Origin: Serpentinimonas sp.
Lineage (GTDB): Bacteria; Pseudomonadota; Gammaproteobacteria; Burkholderiales; Burkholderiaceae_C
Length of the DNA stretch: 9,547 nucleotides
Direction of reading: 5' to 3'
Assembly (NCBI GenBank): GCA_025458665.1
Contig: JALOSG010000196.1
Location: 1 to 9,547 of the forward strand
Numbering within the stretch: position 1 is the first letter of the stretch; each line of letters begins with the position of its first letter. The notes under the pieces were generated by a model. That model was not told where the DNA came from and searched no databases. It worked only from the letters and a program-made list of their open reading frames with translations. The translations under genes were made by a program, and so were the position numbers. Below are positions 1-5,831 of this stretch, in pieces.

Positions 1-6
1 GCCGGC

Positions 7-1440
7 TCAGTAGGCGTTTTTGCCCGTGAATGCCCCAAAAGTACGCAACAAAATGGTCAGATCTAGCCAAAGGGACCAATTGTTGATGTATTCGATGTCG
101 GACTCCACCCTTTGGGCCATTTGCTCCACGGTGCGGGTTTCGCCCCGGTAGCCGCGCACCTGGGCCAGCCCGGTGATGCCGGGCTTGATGTTGAGGCGGG
201 CGAAGTATTCGGTAATGCGCTGGGAGTACTCCACATCGTGCTGCACCGCGTGGGGCCGGGGGCCCACCAGAGACATTTCCCCGCTCAGGACGTTGAAGAT
301 CTGGGGCAGTTCGTCCAGGCTGGTGCGGCGCAGGAAGCGCCCCACCCGGGTGACGCGGGGGTCGTTCTTCTGGGCCTGCTGCACCACGCCGCTTTCTACC
401 GGGTGCACATACATGCTGCGGAACTTCCATATACGGAAGGTCTTGCCGCTCCAGCCGTTGCGCGGCTGGCGGAAGAACACGGGGCCCGGGCTGTCGAGCT
501 TGATGGCCACCGCAATCATGGCCAGTATGGGCGCAATGGCCAGCAGAATGAGCACCGACAGCACCAGGTCTTCCATCGACTTGAGCAGCAGGCGGGTGCC
601 GGTGAGCGGCGTTTCCGACAGGGTGAGCACGGGCAGGCCAGCAATTTCGCGCACGCTGTGGTTCACCAGCCGCAGGGAAAAGATGTCGGGCACCCAGTGC
701 ACGGCCACGTGCTTGTCCAGCAGGTTGAAGTAGAGGTCTTCCAGCACCTCGGAGGCGTCCAGCGGGATGGCGAAGTACACCGTGTGCACGTGGTGGATGT
801 CGATGAGCCGGGGCAGATCGGACAGCGTGCCCAGGGTGCTCTGGCTCACCGGGTCCAGGCTGGAGACACGGGTTTCATCGGGCGAATCCCCTGGCAGGCC
901 CACGTGGCCCACCACCTCCTGGCCCAGCCAGGGGTTGTTGCTGATTTTCTGGCTCAGGTAGTAGGCCAGCCGGCCTTCCCCCACCACGATGACGCGGTCT
1001 ACGCTGGCGCGCTTGAGCAAGCCCACCTGCACAAAGCGCAGCAGCAGGTGCAGGCCCAGCTGGAGCGCAAAACCGCCCACATACAGCTGCCCCACCAGCA
1101 GGCGCGAGAAGGTTTCGCTCTGCTTGGTGACAAACCCCACGAACAGCAGAATGAGGAACACCAGAGACCACGCCTTGAACAGCGTGAGGGCCTTGCGGGT
1201 GAAGTTGGCGTTGCTGCGGTAGAGGCCGTAGTGGTCGTACAGCACCGCCATGCCGCCTATGAGCAGCAGCACAAAGATGGTGTATTCGGCCGATATGAAG
1301 CCCAGTTGCCGGTCAATCAGGTAGTAGGCCAGGCCCAGCACAGCGCTGCCGTCGAGCAGCGTCTGCAGCGAATGGCTCACGCTGTCGCGGCGTTGCAACA
1401 GGGAGCGGGAAGCGTTGTTGGAAACAATCATGTCGGTCAA
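7..1440 (-). CDS. Undecaprenyl-phosphate sugar phosphotransferase (WcaJ-type polyprenyl glycosylphosphotransferase)
   Basis: Membrane enzyme predicted to transfer a hexose-1-phosphate, typically glucose-1-P from UDP-glucose, onto undecaprenyl phosphate, the first step of exopolysaccharide or capsule unit assembly. The 477-residue product shows four hydrophobic N-terminal segments (about 29-48, 54-70, 88-106, 113-135), a Rossmann-like CoA_binding_3 region (about 147-255, starting DRVIVVGEG), a further membrane segment (about 291-313), and a C-terminal bacterial sugar transferase domain with KFRSM (339-343), SLDELPQ (374-380, the acidic D376-E377 pair), GPRPH (393-397) and KPGITG (419-424). Length and architecture match the WcaJ-like family. 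The coordinate 1440 uses TTG, which overlaps the TGA of the upstream HDOD gene; an ATG at 1431 would give 474 residues, and neither has a clear Shine-Dalgarno. Translational coupling to the HDOD gene is likely. Sugar specificity is inferred from the family only. The stop lies 7 bases from the window edge. Confidence 0.93.
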   Translation of the reverse strand: MTDMIVSNNASRSLLQRRDSVSHSLQTLLDGSAVLGLAYYLIDRQLGFISAEYTIFVLLLIGGMAVLYDHYGLYRSNANFTRKALTLFKAWSLVFLILLFVGFVTKQSETFSRLLVGQLYVGGFALQLGLHLLLRFVQVGLLKRASVDRVIVVGEGRLAYYLSQKISNNPWLGQEVVGHVGLPGDSPDETRVSSLDPVSQSTLGTLSDLPRLIDIHHVHTVYFAIPLDASEVLEDLYFNLLDKHVAVHWVPDIFSLRLVNHSVREIAGLPVLTLSETPLTGTRLLLKSMEDLVLSVLILLAIAPILAMIAVAIKLDSPGPVFFRQPRNGWSGKTFRIWKFRSMYVHPVESGVVQQAQKNDPRVTRVGRFLRRTSLDELPQIFNVLSGEMSLVGPRPHAVQHDVEYSQRITEYFARLNIKPGITGLAQVRGYRGETRTVEQMAQRVESDIEYINNWSLWLDLTILLRTFGAFTGKNAY

Positions 1441-2213
1441 AGTGCGCGGCGCAGTTCATCGACCTCAAGGCGGATGTCGCCGAGCCATTCGGCACGCGGT
1501 TCGTTAACGGGTGCGGGATCGGGCAGGGCCTGCAGGCGCCGTGACTCGGCCAGCAGCCTTTGCAGTTGCCATGCCATGCTGTCCCCGGCGGCTGGTTCTG
1601 TGTCCAGCGCCACCACAATATCTTGTGGAACACCCAGGGAAGCCAGCAGCGGCGAGCACACCGCGGGGCTGTGCTGGCGCAGCAGGTCGTGGAGGCGTTC
1701 GCGGTCGTGGGCATAGGCCGGCACGCTGGCTGCGCGCAGCAGCAGGTAGAACACCCCCAGCTCGGACACCAGCCCGCACAGCATGGCTTCGTCGGGTGGC
1801 ACGGTGGCCTCCAGCCGCGCCAGTTCGCGCAACAGCGCCGCCACATGCACGCTACGGCGCCAGGAGGCATGCGCCAGATCGGCATAGGGAGCCATGCTGG
1901 GCATGAGCTTGATCTGGTCCACCGCAATGGCAATGGCCACCGAGCGGGCCACATTGAACCCGACCCGCTTGACCGCCTGCTCCACGCCGTACACCGTGCG
2001 CCCCAGGGGGTTGAAGGTGTAGCAGTTGGCCATGTGCACCAGCTTGGCGGCCACCAGCGGCTCGGCCTCCAGCAGGCGGGCCACTTCGGCCACGTGCACA
2101 CGGTTGAGCGCTTCCTTGATGGCCAGGCTGAGCTGGAAGCTGGTGGGAAAGACGGCGTCGCCGCCCAACAGATCCTGTTGGACGTATCCCATCAGCGGAG
2201 AGTGGTCGAACAT
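1437..2213 (-). CDS. HDOD domain-containing protein
   Basis: A 258-residue protein with an HDOD domain over roughly residues 18-205. HDOD proteins are non-catalytic relatives of HD phosphohydrolases and usually act as signalling or regulatory scaffolds. Visible family features are the EPLVAAKLVHMAN segment (51-63), the GVEQAVKRVGFNVARS segment (76-91), and WRRSVHVAALLREL (118-131) followed by LCGLVSELG (145-153), where a true HD enzyme would carry its His-Asp metal ligands; here Ser-Glu stands in, consistent with HDOD. ATG at 2213 (MFDHSPLMG) was chosen because the open frame upstream contains no plausible start before it runs antisense into modA. The Shine-Dalgarno is weak. The stop overlaps the TTG start of the sugar transferase, so the two genes form an operon. 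The specific partner or signal is unknown. Confidence 0.85.
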   Translation of the reverse strand: MFDHSPLMGYVQQDLLGGDAVFPTSFQLSLAIKEALNRVHVAEVARLLEAEPLVAAKLVHMANCYTFNPLGRTVYGVEQAVKRVGFNVARSVAIAIAVDQIKLMPSMAPYADLAHASWRRSVHVAALLRELARLEATVPPDEAMLCGLVSELGVFYLLLRAASVPAYAHDRERLHDLLRQHSPAVCSPLLASLGVPQDIVVALDTEPAAGDSMAWQLQRLLAESRRLQALPDPAPVNEPRAEWLGDIRLEVDELRRAL

Positions 2214-2432
2214 TCGGAGTCGTTGTTGTTGGAAGGCGACAGCTTGGAGGGGACAAGCGCCGCAGAGACGGGCAAGTGTAATCAGAATGATTCGACGGGC
2301 TGTCAGATGCAACAGTTTGGTTACATAAAAGTAGGAATTCACCTGAAGTGGCTGCGCCCGCCCGCCGGGTAACACCGCGGAAACCCGCGCTATCCTTGCC
2401 CTACCTTCCAGACACCTACCTTCTGTACCTGC
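2214..2432. promoter_or_regulatory. Divergent intergenic region between HDOD gene and modA
   Basis: 219 bases separate two divergent starts, so promoters in both directions are expected here. The stretch 2279-2340 is visibly AT-richer than its surroundings. On the plus strand CTGTCA, 18 bases, CATAAA (about 2300-2330) could be a sigma70-like promoter for modA with a leader of about 100 bases. On the minus strand TACACT (about 2277-2282) resembles a -10 box but has no good -35. An imperfect hairpin, CGGGT (2366-2370) with ACCCG (2383-2387), lies in the presumed modA leader. I do not see a convincing ModE-type TATAT palindrome. The region's role is inferred from gene orientation; the individual boxes are weak. 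Confidence 0.4.
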
Positions 2433-3269
2433 ATGCTGCCCAAGCACACACGCCCACGCACGGCGCCAGCCACCAGCCGCCGCCACGCCATGCTGGCTGC
2501 GCTGGGTCTGGCCTGGGCGGGCCTGGGGGCGCAAGGGGCCCGGGCACAGAATTCCCATACCGTGGCCACGGTGGCCGCGGCGGCTTCCCTGAAATTCGCG
2601 CTGGAGGAGTTGGCCCGGGACTTTCTGCGCGACACGGGCCAGCCGGTGCGGCTGGTGTTCGGTGCATCGGGCAACCTGTACAGCCAGGTGCTGCAGGGCG
2701 CACCGTTCCACCTTTTCCTGTCGGCCGATGAGGCGCTGGTGGAGCAACTGGCCCAGGCCGGGCGCACGCTGAACCAGGACCGTGGCCGCAACTACGCCCA
2801 GGGCAGGCTGGCCCTGCTGGTACCCAACGGTTCACCGCTGCAGCCTGACCCCACTTTGCAGGACTTGCGGGGGGCGCTGCAGGACGGCCGATTGCGCCGC
2901 TTTGCCATAGCCAACCCCAGCCATGCGCCGTACGGCATGCGGGCCCGCGAGGCGCTGCAGCACGCTGGCCTGTGGGAAGACATACAAAGCCGGCTGGTGT
3001 TTGGCGAGAACGTGGCGCAGGCGGCGCAGTTCGCCACATCGGGTTCGGCGCAGGGGGGCCTGGTGGCCTACGCGCTGGCACTGGCGCCGGAACTGGCAGC
3101 GCGGGCACGGCATGCGCTGCTGCCGGCAGAATGGCACCAGCCCCTGACCCAGCGCATGGTGCTGCTGCCGGGTGCACCACCGGCAGCCGTGGCCTTCGAG
3201 CGTTTCCTGACCACGCCGCAAGCCGAAGCGGTGTTGGCGCGCCATGGCTATTCCGCACCGGCCCGGTAA
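2433..3269 (+). CDS. modA: Molybdate ABC transporter substrate-binding protein ModA
   Basis: Periplasmic protein that binds molybdate (and usually tungstate) and delivers it to ModB. The 278-residue product has an N-terminal signal peptide: basic region to R17, hydrophobic core about 20-33, and a likely cleavage after ARA (36-38). The mature part shows ModA hallmarks: VAAAASLKFALEELA (47-61), FGASGNL (76-82), GAPFHLFLSAD (89-99), FAIANPSHAPYG (157-168) and GENVAQAAQFATSGSAQGG (191-209), which surround the oxyanion site in the family. Length is typical. ATG 2433 is the first start after an in-frame TAA at 2370; a second ATG at 2490 (M20) would leave a shorter signal. No good Shine-Dalgarno is visible at either. 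The sequence SRRHAML at 15-21 partly resembles a twin-arginine motif. modB follows after 12 bases. Confidence 0.95.
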   Translation: MLPKHTRPRTAPATSRRHAMLAALGLAWAGLGAQGARAQNSHTVATVAAAASLKFALEELARDFLRDTGQPVRLVFGASGNLYSQVLQGAPFHLFLSADEALVEQLAQAGRTLNQDRGRNYAQGRLALLVPNGSPLQPDPTLQDLRGALQDGRLRRFAIANPSHAPYGMRAREALQHAGLWEDIQSRLVFGENVAQAAQFATSGSAQGGLVAYALALAPELAARARHALLPAEWHQPLTQRMVLLPGAPPAAVAFERFLTTPQAEAVLARHGYSAPAR

Positions 3270-3281
3270 CTGGTCACACGG

Positions 3282-3947
3282 ATGGACTGGACCGCACTGA
3301 TACTGTCCCTGGAACTGGCTGCGGCTACGCTGCTGGTGCTGTTGCCGGTGGGCCTGGTGCTGGGCCGCTGGCTGGCCAACACCCGCTTTGCCGGCAAAGC
3401 GTGGATTGAGGCGCTGGTGGTGCTGCCTCTGGTCCTGCCGCCCACCGTGCTGGGCTACTACCTGCTGGTGTCACTGGGCGGGGCTTCGCCGGTGGGCCAA
3501 TGGCTGCAGGCACAGTTCGGGCTCAGCCTCACGTTCAACTTTGCGGGGCTGCTGGTGGCTTCGGTGGTGTTCAACATTCCCTTCATGGTGCAGCCGGTAC
3601 AGCGCGCCTTCGAGGCCATTCCCCGCTCATTGGGGGAGGCCGCTGCCGTGAGCGGCCTGGGCTTCTGGCAGACGCTGTGGCGGGTGGAGTTGCCGCTGGC
3701 GTGGCCGGGCATCCTCTCGGCCATGGTGCTCACCTTCGTGCACACGCTGGGCGAGTTCGGCGTGGTGCTCATGGTGGGCGGCAGCATTCCCGGCGAGACG
3801 CGCACTATTGCCATTGCCATTTACGACGAGGTACAGGGTTTCAACCTGGCCGCCGCCGACCAGATGTCCTTGTTCCTGCTGGTGGTGTCCTTGCTGGCGG
3901 TGGCCTTCTCCTTCCTGGCTTCGGCCCGCACCACGCAACGCCGATGA
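3282..3947 (+). CDS. modB: Molybdate ABC transporter permease ModB
   Basis: Inner-membrane permease that forms the molybdate translocation channel with ModC. The 221-residue product is strongly hydrophobic, with about five membrane segments (roughly 6-28, 42-66, 87-108, 143-166 and 196-214). It carries the binding-protein-dependent transport (EAA) loop at about 119-140, beginning EAAAVSGLGFWQTLWRVELP, which docks onto the ATPase. HTLGEFGVVLMVGGSIPGETRT (154-175) is characteristic of ModB/CysT-type permeases. Length fits the family (about 220-230). It follows modA after 12 bases, and its TGA overlaps the modC ATG in ATGA, so translational coupling is expected. The Shine-Dalgarno upstream is weak. 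Confidence 0.95.
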   Translation: MDWTALILSLELAAATLLVLLPVGLVLGRWLANTRFAGKAWIEALVVLPLVLPPTVLGYYLLVSLGGASPVGQWLQAQFGLSLTFNFAGLLVASVVFNIPFMVQPVQRAFEAIPRSLGEAAAVSGLGFWQTLWRVELPLAWPGILSAMVLTFVHTLGEFGVVLMVGGSIPGETRTIAIAIYDEVQGFNLAAADQMSLFLLVVSLLAVAFSFLASARTTQRR

Positions 3948-4849
3948 GCGCGCACCCGGCTGCACCCACCCCGCGCGGCCTGCTGGCCACGCTGAGCCAG
4001 AGCCTGCCCATGCCCCTGCAAGGCACGCTGCGCTGCGAACCCGAAGAAATGCTGGCGCTGGTGGGCCCGTCGGGCGCGGGCAAGACCAGCCTGCTGCGCT
4101 GCCTGGCCGGCCTCATGCGCCCCACCGAGGGGCGCATAGAAGTAGGCACAAGCGTGTGGTGCGACACCGCGCAGAGCCTCTTCGTGCCACCACAGCAACG
4201 CCAGGTGGGGCTGGTGTTCCAGCACTACGCGCTCATGCCGCACCTGAGCGCCGAGGACAACGTGGCGCTGGCCCTGCTGCACCTGCCGCGCCCCGAACGG
4301 CTGCGCCAGGCACGGCACTGGCTGGAGCACGTGCACCTGAAGCCCGAACAACAGCGCCGGCGGCCGGCCGAACTCTCGGGCGGGCAACAACAGCGGGTGG
4401 CGGTGGCGCGCGCGCTGGCGCGGCAGCCGCAACTGCTCCTGCTCGACGAGCCTTTTTCGGCGGTGGACCAGCTGAGCCGGCTGAAGCTCTACCAGTTGCT
4501 GGGCGAGCTGCGCCGCGAACTGCGCATACCCATTGTGCTGGTGACGCACGACCTGAGCGAGGCCCGCCGGCTGTGCGACCAGATGGTGGTCATGGACCAG
4601 GGCCAGATGCTGCAACAGGGCAGCCCCGCGGCGCTGCACCGTTCGCCCCGCAATGCGCGCGTGGCGGACCTGGTAGGCATACAGAACCGCTTCGAGGCCA
4701 CGTTCGAGACCGACGAAGGCGAGGCACCCCGGACCCGCAAGGCAGCCGCTGGGCCACGCTGGTTTGGCGCAGCCGGCGCGGCAGCGGTGCAGACGCTCTG
4801 CGGCTGCGGGTGCGGGACAAAGGAAAAATCAGATCGGGCACCCCCGTGA
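3944..4849 (+). CDS. modC: Molybdate ABC transporter ATPase ModC, frameshifted before the C-terminal domain
   Basis: Cytoplasmic ATPase that drives ModAB molybdate import. As read, it encodes 301 residues. The nucleotide-binding domain is complete: Walker A GPSGAGKTS (41-49), Q-loop VFQHY with Q93, signature LSGGQQQR (144-151), Walker B LLLLDEP (164-170) and H-loop VTHD with H202. ATG 3944 overlaps the modB stop. After VGIQNRFEATFETDEGEA (about residue 261) this frame continues as a low-complexity Ala/Gly/Arg/Cys tail of about 40 residues to a stop at 4847-4849, unlike any ModC. The expected C-terminal Mop/TOBE domain is present downstream in the -1 frame (4732-5115). Adding one C to the CCCC run at 4727-4730 restores one 390-residue reading frame through 5115. 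The gene is therefore either a recent frameshift mutant or carries a sequencing error. The ATPase identity is firm; whether the protein is truncated in the cell is not. Confidence 0.88.
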   Translation: MSAHPAAPTPRGLLATLSQSLPMPLQGTLRCEPEEMLALVGPSGAGKTSLLRCLAGLMRPTEGRIEVGTSVWCDTAQSLFVPPQQRQVGLVFQHYALMPHLSAEDNVALALLHLPRPERLRQARHWLEHVHLKPEQQRRRPAELSGGQQQRVAVARALARQPQLLLLDEPFSAVDQLSRLKLYQLLGELRRELRIPIVLVTHDLSEARRLCDQMVVMDQGQMLQQGSPAALHRSPRNARVADLVGIQNRFEATFETDEGEAPRTRKAAAGPRWFGAAGAAAVQTLCGCGCGTKEKSDRAPP

Positions 4850-5115
4850 GCTGGGTGGTGGCCGGCGAAGGGCTGGAGCTCATGCCGGCGCAAGCGGGAC
4901 CCAACACGCTGGCCTGCCGGGTGCTGGAAATACTGCCGCTGGGCGAAATCAGCCTGTGTCAGCTGGAGCCGGTGGCGCTACCCGGCGAGGTGCTTCAGGT
5001 GTATGTGACGGCGGTGCAACGCGCGGCACTGGAAGCGGCGCAGGCGGGGAAGAGCGATGTGCCGCTGCAATTGCTGCCCGGGGCGCTGCACGTGATGCCA
5101 ACGCGGCTGGGCTGA
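4732..5115 (+). pseudogene. modC: Out-of-frame Mop/TOBE domain of modC
   Basis: This stretch reads in frame +1 relative to the window and begins DPQGSRWATLVW, followed by ADALRLRVRDKGKI, SGTPVSWVVAGEGLEL and CRVLEILPLGEISLCQLEP, ending HVMPTRLG at 5115. It looks like the C-terminal molybdate-binding Mop/TOBE domain that in ModC senses or stabilises the ATPase dimer. It has no start codon or Shine-Dalgarno of its own at the expected place and makes sense only as the remainder of modC. Its codon use and sequence remain gene-like to the stop, with no further damage, which points to a very recent frameshift or a base-call error. A -1 ribosomal slip is less likely because no X XXY YYZ heptamer is seen near 4727. 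Confidence 0.75.
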
Positions 5116-5142
5116 AGCGGCAAGCGGCCCCGCCGCCGTGGT

Positions 5143-5286
5143 TCAGGCAATGACAACGGCGATGAAAGCCAGCAAGAACATCAGCACGCCGCCGGCTACT
5201 GGCAGCACCCACGGGATGTACTTCACCACGGCTTCGGCCGGATCATCTTCGTTCAGGCCGGTCTGGTTGTGGGGGGCTTGGGACAT
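5143..5286 (-). CDS. Small single-pass membrane protein, function unknown
   Basis: A 47-residue open frame beginning MSQAPHNQTGLNEDDPAEAV and ending with a stop at 5143-5145. Residues 1-19 are polar and acidic; 20-26 (VVKYIPW) lead into a hydrophobic segment, about 27-47, that continues to the last residue, so it is predicted to be an inner-membrane anchor with the N-terminus exposed. The ATG at 5286 is preceded by a purine-rich AAGAGAG about 5 bases upstream, a reasonable Shine-Dalgarno. It lies 55 bases downstream of the thioesterase in the same direction and converges on modC with 27 bases between the stops. I do not recognise the family. The conserved-looking amphipathic/TM layout, ribosome site and lack of competing ORF support it being real. 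It is below usual ORF-length cutoffs and easily missed. Confidence 0.7.
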   Translation of the reverse strand: MSQAPHNQTGLNEDDPAEAVVKYIPWVLPVAGGVLMFLLAFIAVVIA

Positions 5287-5330
5287 ATCGCTCTCTTGGG
5301 TAAGGCTCGGTGGAAGTGGAATGCCAGAGC

Positions 5331-5349
5331 AGGTATTTTACCTATAGCA
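5331..5349 (-). promoter_or_regulatory. Possible promoter and small palindrome upstream of the small membrane protein
   Basis: On the minus strand the end of the thioesterase gene contains TGCTATAGG (an extended -10-like site, overlapping the TAG stop) immediately followed by TAAAAT (one mismatch to the -10 consensus). AGGTA and TACCT flank a three-base spacer at 5331-5343, a perfect small inverted repeat. No convincing -35 lies 16-18 bases upstream, and there is no T-tract to make this a terminator. It could start a short transcript for the 47-residue protein about 40 bases downstream. Weak. Confidence 0.25.
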
Positions 5350-5791
5350 GCGCGTAGGTGGTGCTGGCGCGGCAGGCGCTTTTGCCGTCGTGCTCCCCAG
5401 CCATATCGATCTCGCCAAACGCCAGCGTCTTGCCGGCGCGCACCACGCGCGCCACCACCAGCGCGGGTTGCCCGGACAGCGGGCGCAGGAAACTGGTGCT
5501 CTGCTGCACCGTGGTCATGGGGCGGAAGCCGCCCAGCTCGGTCATCACGGCCAGCACCATGGCGGTGTCGGCCGCGGCCATCATGGCCTGGCCGCACAGC
5601 ATGCCGCCCACGCGGGACAGGCCTTCGTTCTGCGGCAGGCGCAGCGTGACCTGGCCACGCTCGAAGGCCACCACCTCCAGCCCCAGCGCCTGCACCCAGG
5701 GAGCGAAGTACTCGGCCAGGGCGGCCTGCAGGGTGGCCACGGTGAGCGGGGCACCGGCGCCAGGAACAGAAGAAGGAGCGGTGGTGTTCAT
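5342..5791 (-). CDS. PaaI-family hotdog-fold thioesterase
   Basis: A 149-residue protein of the 4HBT/PaaI hotdog superfamily, expected to hydrolyse an acyl-CoA thioester in the cytoplasm; the substrate cannot be read from sequence. Landmarks are GLEVVAFERGQVTLRLP (37-53, first strands), NEGLSRVGGMLCGQAMMAAADTAM (55-78, the central hotdog helix with D75 in the family's usual acidic position), TTVQQSTSFLRPL (93-105) and VVARVVRAGKTLAFGEIDM (112-130). Single-domain length is normal for the family, which works as a dimer or tetramer. The ATG at 5791 has AGGA (5797-5800) five bases upstream. It starts 30 bases after the ilvA stop in the same direction, so the two are probably one transcription unit, although no metabolic link is established. 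The usual His-Gly-Gly at the active site appears here as Val-Gly-Gly. Confidence 0.88.
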   Translation of the reverse strand: MNTTAPSSVPGAGAPLTVATLQAALAEYFAPWVQALGLEVVAFERGQVTLRLPQNEGLSRVGGMLCGQAMMAAADTAMVLAVMTELGGFRPMTTVQQSTSFLRPLSGQPALVVARVVRAGKTLAFGEIDMAGEHDGKSACRASTTYALL

Positions 5792-5801
5792 GGCTGTCCT
5801 G

Positions 5802-5831
5802 TCACATCATTCCACATCATTTCACATCACC
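5802..5831. repeat. Three tandem 10-bp repeats at the ilvA stop
   Basis: Three adjacent decamers, TCACATCATT (5802-5811), CCACATCATT (5812-5821) and TCACATCACC (5822-5831), span the end of ilvA and the gap before the thioesterase. Copies one and two differ by one base. The ilvA stop and last two codons lie in the third copy. Because the unit is not a multiple of three, extra copies would change spacing but not the ilvA product unless inserted in its coding end. Confidence 0.7.

Noticed and set aside
112..1716. 534-codon plus-strand open frame
   Set aside because: Antisense to the sugar transferase and HDOD genes; the translation is rich in His/Gln/Arg/Ala without domains, a typical GC3 shadow.
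2386..2405. ModE-like operator before modA (CGCTAT near 2386)
   Set aside because: Only one half resembles the known site; there is no symmetric partner.
2214..2747. Upstream extension of the HDOD frame to an ATG at 2747
   Set aside because: The extension runs antisense through modA and the divergent promoter region and has no HDOD-related sequence.
3500..3943. N-terminal extension of modC
   Set aside because: It overlaps modB in another frame; the ATGA overlap at 3944 gives a start consistent with ModC family length.
5116..5142. GC-rich inverted repeat between modC and the small membrane protein as a terminator
   Set aside because: GCGGC/GCCGC can pair, but the stem is short, the loop is 10 bases and there is no T-tract in either direction.
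5138..5347. 69-codon plus-strand open frame
   Set aside because: Overlaps the small membrane protein on the other strand, which has the better ribosome site and a clear membrane helix.
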